A stretch of 64,000 nt of DNA from the NCBI GenBank assembly GCA_964621755.1, contig CAZUPI010000003.1, positions 20,039 through 84,038 of the forward strand, in the 5' to 3' direction. The first letter of the stretch is position 1. Every line of letters starts with the position of its first letter. Source of the stretch: UMGS1696 sp964621755 (GTDB taxonomy: Bacteria > Bacillota > Clostridia > Oscillospirales > CAG-272). Under the pieces are notes generated by a model. That model was not told the DNA's origin and searched no databases. It saw nothing but the letters and a program-made list of their open reading frames with translations. Positions 35,714-44,246 of the stretch are shown piece by piece. A program made the position numbers and the translations under genes.

Positions 35714-36946
35714 TTATCTTTTCATCAAATCTTCGATTTCGTCGATGCTTCTCGGAACGCCGATGCCGAGGTTTTCGCAGCCGTCAGCGGTGACAAGGCA
35801 GTTGTCCTCAAGACGGAAGCCGATGCCCCAGTCTTCATTGTATATGCCGATGTCTACGCAGAACACCATACCGGGGGCGACCGTTTCAGGGCGAACTACG
35901 ATGTCGTGCGTGTCAAAACCGACGTGATGTGCTCCGCCATGCCACATAAGTTTTCCGATTTCTGAGAAATCCTTCATCAAACCAATGTCGCGCAGTCTCT
36001 CGAAGCAGAAGCGCTTGACTTCTCGATCTACTTCCTCCATGGGATATCCCGGGCGAATCGTGTCAAACAGGTGTCCGCTCGTTGCGTATGCACATTCGTA
36101 TAGGAGACGCTGACGTTCACTGAATTTTCCGTTCACCGGAAAGCCGCGTGAGATATCGCAGACTACGTTGTCGTAGCATGCGCCTACGTCGCAGAGAACC
36201 ATGTCGCCATCGTGCGCAGTGCCCATATAGCTGTAATAATGAATGCAGAAATTGTTTACCCCCGCTGAGATAATCGACGGAAAGCCCGGCTCAAGGCATC
36301 CGTTCGCTACAAGCGCCGCGTCGTAGAGCTGCTTTATTTCGTACTCCCGCATGCCGTCCCGTACGCCGCGCATCATGGCGCGGATTCCATCTCCTGTGAT
36401 TCGCACAGCCTCCCGCATCGCGTCGATTTCGCAGTCCGCTTTGATGGTGCGCAGTCCGGCGATAACACTTCGTATGTTTGAGACGTTTATGCCGCGCGCC
36501 GCCAGTTTAGCGGCAAACCGATGCGCTTCTGTAAAGTCGCGTTCGGTTCTGCTGTTGTCGATATCGAGATAAACAGCCGAACAATCCCGTACCCACTCGC
36601 CGAACTTTCCATCGAAATCCGCGCTGTACGCGATATTCGTAATTCCAGAAATTCCCGCTGCCTCGTCCGCTTTTGTGCGGCGGCCTGTCCAACGCTCTTT
36701 CAGCATATCGGCCGGGAGCAGGAACAGGACTTCATCATATGTCCCGCCGGCCTTTTTGGCCATATAAATAAGACCGGCATCATGCGTAATTCCGGTCATA
36801 TAAACAAAATTCCGGTCAGCAAAGAACGGATAGTCCTCATCTGCCCGTTTACGCGGTGCAAATCCCGAAAAAAGCACAACGACTGCTCCTTCCGGCAGCG
36901 CGTCCATCATTCTGCAGCGGTTATTTTTAAAGAATTCAACATTCAT
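35714..36946 (-). CDS. M24 family Xaa-Pro aminopeptidase (PepP type)
   Basis: 410 residues. N-terminal creatinase-like domain (RNFVYMTGITHDAGLIYMAK), then the pita-bread metal domain: IHYYSYMGTAHDGDMVLCDV and CDISRGFPVNG provide the two Asp ligands, MWHGGAHHVGFDTHD the His, GFRLEDNCLV the last Glu. The segment usually reading TIEPGIY is VDIGIY here, replacing one Glu ligand by Asp. This may alter metal binding or merely reflect family variation. It removes N-terminal residues before proline in the cytosol. Convergent with prmA. Confidence 0.88.
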   Translation of the reverse strand: MNVEFFKNNRCRMMDALPEGAVVVLFSGFAPRKRADEDYPFFADRNFVYMTGITHDAGLIYMAKKAGGTYDEVLFLLPADMLKERWTGRRTKADEAAGISGITNIAYSADFDGKFGEWVRDCSAVYLDIDNSRTERDFTEAHRFAAKLAARGINVSNIRSVIAGLRTIKADCEIDAMREAVRITGDGIRAMMRGVRDGMREYEIKQLYDAALVANGCLEPGFPSIISAGVNNFCIHYYSYMGTAHDGDMVLCDVGACYDNVVCDISRGFPVNGKFSERQRLLYECAYATSGHLFDTIRPGYPMEEVDREVKRFCFERLRDIGLMKDFSEIGKLMWHGGAHHVGFDTHDIVVRPETVAPGMVFCVDIGIYNEDWGIGFRLEDNCLVTADGCENLGIGVPRSIDEIEDLMKR

Positions 36947-37106
36947 TTTTCATCCTCCGAAGAATATTTGAATTTTTCACAACCAATGTTAATTATATTA
37001 TAATGCGGTGCAATGGGTAAGTCAAGTGGGGAGAGCAAAAATTTTTCTCTTGATGAAAAAATGGGAAAGGTATATACTTTATAAAATTTATAGTGAGGAT
37101 TTACCA

Positions 37107-37826
37107 TTGGAAGGTATCATTTTTGACATAAAAGGCTTTGCGCTGAACGACGGACCGGGAATTCGAACGACTGTCTTTATGAAGGGATGCCCCCTGCGCT
37201 GTATTTGGCGCCATAATCCGGAGGGGTTGTCCGCAAAGCCGGAGCTGTACATAAAACATACAAAATGTATGCACTGTGGTCGGTGCGAGGCGCCGTGCGG
37301 GCATGAGGACTGTCGACCGTACGGCAGGTGTCTGCACGTGTGTCCGAATGACTGCGTTGCCGTTTGCGGGTATCCCATCACTGCCGATGCGCTCGCGGAA
37401 AAGCTGATTCGCGACCGCGATGTGTATGAAATGTCGGGCGGCGGCGTGACGTTTTCAGGCGGCGAGCCGCTTATGCAGCATGAATTTGTTACCGAGGTGC
37501 TGCATATCCTGGCGGACGCGAAAATTCCTACCGCTATTGAAACCTCCTCCTTTGCACCGTACGACACGTATCAGCAAACCATATCCGCTGCGGATTTTGT
37601 GATGGCGGATATCAAACTGTTCAGCCGCGCGGCACATATCCGCTATACCGGCGTGCCAAATGACGGAATAAAAGAAAATCTGCGGTCGGACGCACATACA
37701 CACTCACAGAGGGGTCATACACCGTCGAACGCGACCGCATCACCTCCTGCTTCAAAAAGGTTGTTATCAAATAAAAACTGCTTAAATAAAAAAATAAAAA
37801 ATTTTTCCTCCCATGCAATAAAGTGA
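37107..37826 (+). pseudogene. glycyl-radical-enzyme activating protein, degenerate and truncated
   Basis: About 239 codons. Begins like a PflA-family radical-SAM activase (FDIKGFALNDGPGIRTTVFM) and has a ferredoxin-type Cys insert (CMHCGRCEAPCGHEDC, CLHVCPNDCVAVCG) and SGGGVTFSGGEPLMQHEFV. The SAM-cluster motif reads GCPLRCIWRHNPEG, where the family has C-x3-C-x2-C: the third Cys is Arg (CGC for TGC). Homology stops at YTGVPNDGIKENL near residue 190; the remaining 50 residues are unrelated, while another frame (TYTLTEGSYTVERDRITSCF) looks protein-like, implying a deletion and frameshift. Start TTG 37107 behind GAGG. No partner glycyl radical enzyme is adjacent. Confidence 0.8.
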
Positions 37827-37867
37827 CTTTTTCACGCATTAATATTATGAAAGGTGGTGGAGCTGCT

Positions 37868-38446
37868 ATGATTCTTTACCTGCCGGCGGTAAATGAGGTC
37901 AGAGATATTCCTGATGCATATGCGCTTGACGAGTACATCAAAAAGATTGCTTGCAACGATTCTGAGGCGCTTGCGGCACTGTATCAAAAGACGAGTGTAT
38001 CGGTTTATTCGTATGCGTTATCTATACTGAAAAATGTGCACGATGCGGAGGATGTGCTGCACGACTGTTATCTGGCGATACACAGCGCAGCGGTGAACTA
38101 CAAGTCGGATGGCAAGCCGATGGCGTGGATAATCACCATCGCGAAAAACTTGTGTCTGATGAAGCTGCGCGAGCGCAAAAAATCCGCAGAGACCGAAAAT
38201 GACTCGTTTTTCATCGACGCGCACTATAACGAGAGCGTAATGTCATCCGAAGACAGCTTGATTTTATCCGAGTGTATGAATGAGCTGTCCGCGGAGGAAC
38301 GACAAATCGTCACGCTGCACGCGGTGTCCGGATTCAAGCATCGCGAAATCGCACAGATTATGGATATGGCTCTTCCCACCGTACTTTCTAAATACAATCG
38401 CGCACTCAAAAAGCTGAAAAAATCACTTTCGAAAGGAGAACGGTAA
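37868..38446 (+). CDS. ECF-type RNA polymerase sigma factor
   Basis: 192 residues with sigma region 2 (SVYSYALSILKNVHDAEDVL, about 40-110) and region 4 (LSAEERQIVTLHAVSGFKHR then EIAQIMDMALPTVLSKYNRA, about 137-188), and no region 1 or 3. The ATG at 37868 follows GGTGGAG; an upstream ATG at 37847 is possible. The next gene starts 3 bp after its stop and is an RsgI-like anti-sigma factor, so the two form a signalling pair. Confidence 0.9.
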   Translation: MILYLPAVNEVRDIPDAYALDEYIKKIACNDSEALAALYQKTSVSVYSYALSILKNVHDAEDVLHDCYLAIHSAAVNYKSDGKPMAWIITIAKNLCLMKLRERKKSAETENDSFFIDAHYNESVMSSEDSLILSECMNELSAEERQIVTLHAVSGFKHREIAQIMDMALPTVLSKYNRALKKLKKSLSKGER

Positions 38447-38448
38447 TT

Positions 38449-39705
38449 GTGAGAAACGAAGAAATCGAAACAAAAATTAAGACTGCGTTTGAACACATCA
38501 CGCCAGACGTTCTCAATTCCGTTATCTCTGATATTGAATCTGAGAATTCGCAGAAAGAGAAAATCATTGTCATGGGAGGACAGAAAAGAATGAATTCTAT
38601 TGCAAGACGTATAGCAGGTATCGCAGCGGCAGCGGTTATTTTAATCGGCGGCGCTTCCGGGTTTATGATTTACGAAAACAATTACAAGGTGGCGTCTACT
38701 GTGTCGCTGGACGTGAACCCGAGTGTGGAAATCCAGGTGAACCGCAAAGAGGATGTTCTGGCGGTCGATGCGCTGAACGACGACGGCGCGGTGATTACCG
38801 GAGACATGGACTTCAAGGGAAGCAGCCTTGAAGTGACGGTGAACGCGCTCATCGGCTCCATGCTGAAGAACGGCTACCTCTCCGAAATTGCAAATTCCAT
38901 TCTCATCAGCGTAGACGACAGCGACCCCAAGCACGGTGCGGCGCTCCAGCAAAAGCTGGCCGATGAGGTCAACGCCTTACTTCAGACCAACACCTTCAGC
39001 GGCGCGGTTCTCAGTCAGACCATCTCCGCAAATCAGGATTTGCAGACTCTCGCCGACACATACGGCATTACGACAGGTAAGGCACAGCTGGTTGAAGAGA
39101 TTGCGACCACAAACCCGCTCTACAGCTTTGAAGAACTTGCGAACCTCTCGATAAACGAGCTGAACCTGCTCACCAAGTCCTCTCTTGACAATGTCAATTC
39201 TGTCGGAGAAGCGAGCGATAGGGCGTATATCGGCGCGGACCGCGCAACGGCCATCGCGCTTGAGCACGCAGGCGTTGCCGAATCCGATACTTTTGGACTG
39301 ACAGCCGAGCTTGATTACGAAAAAGGAATTATGGTGTACGAGGTTGAGTTCGACGTTTCCGGTTACGAATACGAGTACGACATTGACGCTACAACCGGAG
39401 CCATTGTAAAGTACGATAAGGAAATCGATAACCATGCCGATTCTACTAAAAAAATCGACGGCGATTCCATCTACGGCACCGATTCTACTGCTGAGTTCAT
39501 CAATGCTGACGAAGCAAAAGCGATCGCCCTGAAGCACGCAGGTGTTTCGGCTAACGATATTCGCGACTACGATATCGAATTTGATGTCGAACGCGGAACC
39601 GTTGTATACGAAATTGACTTCAAGAGCGGCAACTACGAATACGAATACGAGATCAACGCTGTAAGCGGCAGTATCTTGAAAAACGAAAAGGAGTACGACG
39701 ACTGA
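38449..39705 (+). CDS. RsgI-like transmembrane anti-sigma factor with two PepSY-like repeats
   Basis: 418 residues, GTG start 10 bp after GAAAGGAG. A short cytosolic N-terminus (about 1-50) presumably holds the sigma factor; one membrane helix follows (IAGIAAAAVILIGGASGFMI, about 55-74). The outside part begins with VSLDVNPSVEIQVNRKEDVL, the conserved RsgI/SigI-system segment, and ends with two related modules at about 262-325 and 347-418. Each reads RATAIALEHAGV / EAKAIALKHAGV followed by a beta hairpin VYEVEFDVSGYEYEYDIDA / VYEIDFKSGNYEYEYEINA, a PepSY-like pattern. It likely senses an envelope signal. Confidence 0.82.
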   Translation: MRNEEIETKIKTAFEHITPDVLNSVISDIESENSQKEKIIVMGGQKRMNSIARRIAGIAAAAVILIGGASGFMIYENNYKVASTVSLDVNPSVEIQVNRKEDVLAVDALNDDGAVITGDMDFKGSSLEVTVNALIGSMLKNGYLSEIANSILISVDDSDPKHGAALQQKLADEVNALLQTNTFSGAVLSQTISANQDLQTLADTYGITTGKAQLVEEIATTNPLYSFEELANLSINELNLLTKSSLDNVNSVGEASDRAYIGADRATAIALEHAGVAESDTFGLTAELDYEKGIMVYEVEFDVSGYEYEYDIDATTGAIVKYDKEIDNHADSTKKIDGDSIYGTDSTAEFINADEAKAIALKHAGVSANDIRDYDIEFDVERGTVVYEIDFKSGNYEYEYEINAVSGSILKNEKEYDD

Positions 39706-39731
39706 TCGTTTCTTTGAGAACGCTTGAGAGA

Positions 39732-39770
39732 CATTGGGGATGCTTTTTCAAAAGTATCCCCAATGTTGTG
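39732..39770 (+). terminator. terminator of the sigma/anti-sigma operon
   Basis: CATTGGGGATGCTTTT-TC-AAAAGTATCCCCAATG (one G-T pair) followed by TTGTGTC; same sequence family as the other G-rich hairpins. Confidence 0.75.
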
Positions 39771-39776
39771 TCTTTG

Positions 39777-39824
39777 TTACTACATATTGTGTCAATAAAA
39801 TTTTATACCCACAACATATTGACA
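39777..39824 (+). promoter_or_regulatory. pair of NrdR boxes upstream of nrdD
   Basis: Box 1, TTACTACATATTGTGT (39777-39792), matches 13 of 16 positions of the form ACACTATATATTGTGT. Box 2, CCACAACATATTGACA (39809-39824), is weaker. Their centres are 32 bp apart, about three helical turns, as is usual for NrdR sites. Box 2 overlaps the -35 hexamer. Confidence 0.8.
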
Positions 39825-39847
39825 TATACGGCGCAATATGATATAAT
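39819..39847 (+). promoter_or_regulatory. consensus promoter of nrdD
   Basis: TTGACA (39819-39824), a 17-bp spacer and TATAAT (39842-39847), an exact consensus match. Because the second NrdR box covers the -35, NrdR binding should block RNA polymerase. Confidence 0.85.
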
Positions 39848-39888
39848 AGTGCTACTCGAATCCCCCAATATATAGAAACGGAGTATAT

Positions 39889-42270
39889 ATGGCATATACA
39901 GTTATCAAACGCGACGGAAAGTCGGTCTCTTTTGATATCAACAAAATCTCTGCCGCTATCAAAAAGGCGTTTATCGCTTGCGGCATTTCGTATGACGACA
40001 GCATCATTAATCTGATTGCCCTGCGCGCTACCGCAGACTTTGCTGGAAGGGTTTACAACAATTCTATTGGTGTAGAGACAATTCAGGACAGTGTCGAGAG
40101 AGTTCTCAGTGAGACCGGGTATACGGAGGTCGCAAAGGCATACATTCTTTATCGTAAACAGAGAGAGAAGGTCCGCAATACGGAGAAGACTCTTCTCGAT
40201 TACAAAAAACTTGTCGATGAATACCTTGGAAACCTTGACTGGCGTGTCAAGGAAAACAGCACGGTCACGTACTCTGTCGGCGGTCTTATCCTTTCGAACA
40301 GCGGTGCGATTACAGCCAATTACTGGCTGTCCGAAATCTATGACAGGGAAATTGCCGATGCGCACCAGTCTGCGGCGATACACATCCACGACCTTTCTAT
40401 GCTCACCGGATACTGCGCCGGATGGTCGCTCAGGCAGCTCATCAAAGAGGGACTCGGCGGCGTTACCGGAAAAATTACCTCCCGACCCGCCAAGCATCTC
40501 GTCACCCTTTGCAACCAGATGGTCAACTTCCTCGGCATCATGCAGAACGAGTGGGCGGGCGCGCAGGCGTTCTCCTCGTTCGATACCTATCTGGCCCCCT
40601 TTGTGAAGAAGGATAATCTTTCGTTTTACGAAGTCAAAAAGTGTCTCCAATCCTTTATTTTTGGCGTCAATACCCCGTCAAGATGGGGTACGCAGGCGCC
40701 GTTCTCAAACATCACCCTCGATTGGACTGTCCCCGCTGACCTTGCGGAGCTTCCCGCTATCGTGGGCGGCGTAGAACAGGACTTCAAATATAAGGACTGT
40801 AAAAACGAAATGGATATGGTGAACCGCGCGTTTATGGAGCTGATGATTGAAGGGGATGCGAACGGACGCGGCTTCCAGTATCCCATACCGACGTACTCCA
40901 TTACCTCCGACTTCGACTGGTCTGAGACGGAAAATAACAAGCTCCTGTTCGAAATGACAGCCAAATACGGCACGCCGTACTTCTCCAACTACATCAATTC
41001 CGACATGGAGCCGAGCGACGTCCGCAGTATGTGCTGTCGTCTCAGACTTGACCTCCGTGAGCTCAGACGCAAATCGGGCGGCTTCTTCGGAAGCGGCGAA
41101 TCGACCGGTTCGGTGGGAGTCGTGACCATCAATCTCCCCCGTATCGCTTATCTTGCAGCGGACGAAGCAGATTTTTATGTTCGTCTTGACAAAATGATGG
41201 ATATTGCAGCGCGTTCGCTCAAAATCAAGCGCGAGGTCATATCCGGACTTATGGAAAAAGGGCTGTACCCTTATACGAAACGCTACCTCGGCTCGTTCGA
41301 TAATCACTTCTCCACAATTGGGCTGGTGGGGATGAATGAAGCGTGCCTCAACGCAAAGTGGCTTGGCAAAAATATCGCTGACGAAAAATCACTGCAATTT
41401 GCAAAGGACGTCCTCAATCATATGCGCGAGAGACTGTCTGATTATCAGGAGCAGTACGGGGACCTTTACAATCTTGAAGCAACCCCGGCGGAATCCACAA
41501 GCTATCGCCTTGCCAAGCACGATAAGAAAACATATCCCGATATCATCACCGCGAACGAAAACGGAACCCCGTACTATACAAATTCTTCGCACCTCCCGGT
41601 CGGCTATACCAGCGATATTTTTGAAGCGCTCGATATTCAGGATGAACTTCAGACCCTTTATACTTCCGGTACCGTATTCCACGCGTTCCTCGGCGAAAAG
41701 CTGCCCGACTGGAAGGCAGCTGCGAGACTTGTCCGCAAGATTGCCGAGAACTACAAGCTGCCGTACTATACCATAAGCCCCACCTATTCCATATGCAAAA
41801 ACCACGGCTATATTGCGGGCGAACATTACGAATGCCCGGAATGCGGCGAAAAAACTGAGGTTTACAGCCGAATCACCGGATATTACCGTCCTGTGCAGAA
41901 CTGGAACGACGGCAAGTCGCAGGAATTCAGGGACCGTCGCCTGTACGAAGTGAATTCCGCTTCCCTTGACGGAAAAACAGAAGATACTCAGCATTCTCAT
42001 CCTGACGAGGGAGAAAAGAAGTCTGCGGCACTTGAGGACGGCATCTACTTGTTCGCAACTGTGGCCTGTCCGAACTGCCGTGTGGCGGAAGCAAGACTGA
42101 CAAAATGCGGCGTTTCTTATCAGAAGGTGCTTGCGGAGGAAAGTCCCGACCTTTGCCGTACGCTGGGCATTACCCGCGCTCCTACGCTGGTCATATCCAA
42201 TGACAGAGAGCTGACGGAATACGGAACCATTTCCGACATCATAAAATTCTGCGAAGCGTCAAATCTATAA
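39889..42270 (+). CDS. nrdD: anaerobic (class III) ribonucleoside-triphosphate reductase with fused thioredoxin-like domain
   Basis: 793 residues. An ATP-cone at 1-95 (YTVIKRDGKSVSFDINKISA) gives allosteric control; the ten-stranded barrel follows (IHDLSMLTGYCAGWSLRQLI, VGVVTINLPRIAYLA). Near the end is the zinc site (CKNHGYIAGEHYECPECG) and the glycyl-radical loop RITGYYRPVQNWNDGKSQEF with Gly664. After a charged linker, residues about 715-793 form an extra domain with CPNC (Cys727/Cys730) in YLFATVACPNCRVAEARL and a cis-Pro region RAPTLVIS, a glutaredoxin/thioredoxin fold that probably supplies electrons. It makes deoxynucleotides without oxygen. The required activase NrdG is not in the window. 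Confidence 0.95.
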   Translation: MAYTVIKRDGKSVSFDINKISAAIKKAFIACGISYDDSIINLIALRATADFAGRVYNNSIGVETIQDSVERVLSETGYTEVAKAYILYRKQREKVRNTEKTLLDYKKLVDEYLGNLDWRVKENSTVTYSVGGLILSNSGAITANYWLSEIYDREIADAHQSAAIHIHDLSMLTGYCAGWSLRQLIKEGLGGVTGKITSRPAKHLVTLCNQMVNFLGIMQNEWAGAQAFSSFDTYLAPFVKKDNLSFYEVKKCLQSFIFGVNTPSRWGTQAPFSNITLDWTVPADLAELPAIVGGVEQDFKYKDCKNEMDMVNRAFMELMIEGDANGRGFQYPIPTYSITSDFDWSETENNKLLFEMTAKYGTPYFSNYINSDMEPSDVRSMCCRLRLDLRELRRKSGGFFGSGESTGSVGVVTINLPRIAYLAADEADFYVRLDKMMDIAARSLKIKREVISGLMEKGLYPYTKRYLGSFDNHFSTIGLVGMNEACLNAKWLGKNIADEKSLQFAKDVLNHMRERLSDYQEQYGDLYNLEATPAESTSYRLAKHDKKTYPDIITANENGTPYYTNSSHLPVGYTSDIFEALDIQDELQTLYTSGTVFHAFLGEKLPDWKAAARLVRKIAENYKLPYYTISPTYSICKNHGYIAGEHYECPECGEKTEVYSRITGYYRPVQNWNDGKSQEFRDRRLYEVNSASLDGKTEDTQHSHPDEGEKKSAALEDGIYLFATVACPNCRVAEARLTKCGVSYQKVLAEESPDLCRTLGITRAPTLVISNDRELTEYGTISDIIKFCEASNL

Positions 42271-42395
42271 TGTCAATTCAATATTGGATTCCGGACTGTA
42301 TGTTTGAGCAGTTCGGAATTTTTACATGAAAATCTGTGGTTAAAACGAATAATAATTCTGCATAAATGGGTGCATTCAATCATCCAAATAAACCG

Positions 42396-42424
42396 TTGAA
42401 TTGCAATAGATATTGTGGTATAAT
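42396..42424 (+). promoter_or_regulatory. promoter of the SLH-domain protein gene
   Basis: TTGAAT (42396-42401), a 17-bp spacer and TATAAT (42419-42424). It lies inside the apparent upstream extension of the reading frame, showing that the extension is not translated. Confidence 0.8.
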
Positions 42425-42467
42425 AGAAAAGATAAGATTTGAAGAAAGTGCGAGGAAATATGAAAAA

Positions 42468-44048
42468 TTGAAGAAAATCTTTATAACTATACTTGCCGCG
42501 GTGCTTCTTGCGTTTGCGGTGAGTGCAGTCGAGATAAACACCGGCGCCTACCGCATCCAACGGACCTACAACGGCGAATTCACTGACGTGCCGCAGAGCG
42601 CGTGGTATTACAACGAAGTGGCGTCCGCTTATTCGCTCGGCTTGATAGACGGTGTAAGCGCAACAACCTTCGACGCGGATGGAAATCTGACCATCGCCCA
42701 GTTGATAAAGTTAGCTTCCTCATGCCATCAGCTGCTCACGACCGGTGAGACGACAGCCGTCGCTGCCATCGGCTCCAACTGGTATGACGGCTATGTTGCC
42801 TATGCCACAAAGTACGGAATCGTCACCGAGGAATATGAAAACTACAACGCTGCGGCAACCCGCGGACAGGTTGCGGTGCTCTTTTCGCGTATGCTTACCG
42901 CGGCACAGGACAGCGCCAATATTGATGAAATAAACGCAATTGCTTTCGGCGACCTGCCGGACGTCGATACGTCCGCATGGTATGCGAGCGCTGTATATCG
43001 CATGTACCGCTGCGGTATCATGACCGGAGACAGTGCACATCTTATCTATCCGGAATCTTTGGTAAAACGCGGCGAAATTTCAGCAGTCCTCATCCGTGTG
43101 GTTGACACAAGCGCCCGCGTACAGGTAGACGGCAGTACTGCAACGCAGACTCCTTCTGTTACCGTGCCCAGCATTGACCCAACCCCGACCCAGACATACG
43201 GCAAAATCACCCTGTATGACGGAATCAAGACCGCGCAGAGCTTTTCCGGAATCACCGGCGTCGCGGCGGATTTCACCATTTCAGAGGGCATTTCCACTCT
43301 CGACAGCGCATATTCTCTCAGTCTTATCAACAACGTTGAGCTCGAAAGCGACTGCCTCTCCTTCCGCCTCTACGATGGATGCGGTTATGAGGCACTCGGC
43401 ATTGTACGCGGCTGGCTGAATAACGAAGCAGTCGGTCAAAACGGAGAAGAAATAGACAGCATTGTCAATACTTATGACGGCATCAACGGACTCATGTATA
43501 TTTATATAAACGGCGTCCGCATCCCGGTATCACAGCTGTGGTACGCCGACCACCGCGGCAGCGACGAAGTGGAAAACTATACTACATACGCGTTCTACTT
43601 CGTTGACAGCATTGACCTGTCGACTGTATCCGACTTGAAATTTATGTGCGGTAAGCTCGACGCATCGGTTCTTGAGACAAACGGTCTGACCGAGCTGTCA
43701 AACTTGAACCAGAGTACCACCGTTCCGGCATATCAGAGCCAAACAACAGTCGACAGCGTGGTGAACGATATATACACCTCTGCGGTAAATGATGTCAAGC
43801 AGAACGCATACGAAATCATATTCGAGTACGAAAGCGACCGTTGCCGCATCCTGTATGGCAGAGGACTCTACGGCGGCGGCGCCTCCGATTATCGCTTGGT
43901 GATGGTCTTCCACAACGGCACGACACAGACGGTATATGTTGGCGAGCTGGAAAGCATCCGCATCAATTCAACAGGCGATGTTCTTTATTACAGCGTGATG
44001 GGTCCGGACGGAAAAACAATCGATTATGGCGTGAATTATAAAGGATAA
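42468..44048 (+). CDS. S-layer-homology (SLH) domain surface protein
   Basis: 526 residues. I place the start at TTG 42468, giving a normal signal peptide (KKIFITILAAVLLAFAVSAV); GAGG is 12 bp upstream. Three SLH repeats follow (about 30-85 FTDVPQSAWYYNEVASAYSL; 90-140 NWYDGYVAYATKYGIV; 150-210 FGDLPDVDTSAWYASAVYRM), which normally bind pyruvylated wall polymer. After a Thr/Pro linker (about 230-245) comes a beta-rich region of unknown function (about 245-526), with VRIPVSQLWYAD similar to stalk proteins. Has its own promoter and terminator. Confidence 0.85.
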   Translation: MKKIFITILAAVLLAFAVSAVEINTGAYRIQRTYNGEFTDVPQSAWYYNEVASAYSLGLIDGVSATTFDADGNLTIAQLIKLASSCHQLLTTGETTAVAAIGSNWYDGYVAYATKYGIVTEEYENYNAAATRGQVAVLFSRMLTAAQDSANIDEINAIAFGDLPDVDTSAWYASAVYRMYRCGIMTGDSAHLIYPESLVKRGEISAVLIRVVDTSARVQVDGSTATQTPSVTVPSIDPTPTQTYGKITLYDGIKTAQSFSGITGVAADFTISEGISTLDSAYSLSLINNVELESDCLSFRLYDGCGYEALGIVRGWLNNEAVGQNGEEIDSIVNTYDGINGLMYIYINGVRIPVSQLWYADHRGSDEVENYTTYAFYFVDSIDLSTVSDLKFMCGKLDASVLETNGLTELSNLNQSTTVPAYQSQTTVDSVVNDIYTSAVNDVKQNAYEIIFEYESDRCRILYGRGLYGGGASDYRLVMVFHNGTTQTVYVGELESIRINSTGDVLYYSVMGPDGKTIDYGVNYKG

Positions 44049-44060
44049 ATCAAGAGCACG

Positions 44061-44094
44061 TTAGGGGACACTTTTGAAAGAAAGTGTCCCCTAA
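44061..44094 (+). terminator. terminator of the SLH protein gene
   Basis: TTAGGGGACACTTT-TGAAAG-AAAGTGTCCCCTAA, a 14-bp perfect stem; a CCTTTT tract follows. Member of the dispersed hairpin family. Confidence 0.75.
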
Positions 44095-44177
44095 AACCTT
44101 TTCAAAAACTTAGGCGCCGGATAGGGCAGGATAGAAAAAATTACATACTTTGTTCATCAAAAATTATATAAACCGTT

Positions 44178-44206
44178 TTGACATGACGTGCATTATATGA
44201 TATAAT
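44178..44206 (+). promoter_or_regulatory. consensus promoter of ruvC
   Basis: TTGACA (44178-44183), a 17-bp spacer and TATAAT (44201-44206), exact consensus, about 40 bp before the start. Confidence 0.85.
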
Positions 44207-44246
44207 ATATCATTACAATATATAATCGGAGAACTACTGAAATTTT

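Noticed and set aside
35672..35965. 97-codon plus-strand frame
   Set aside because: Antisense to the end of the aminopeptidase gene and starting within a terminator region.
42366..42467. N-terminal extension of the SLH protein
   Set aside because: It includes the TTGAAT/TATAAT promoter and would hide the signal peptide.
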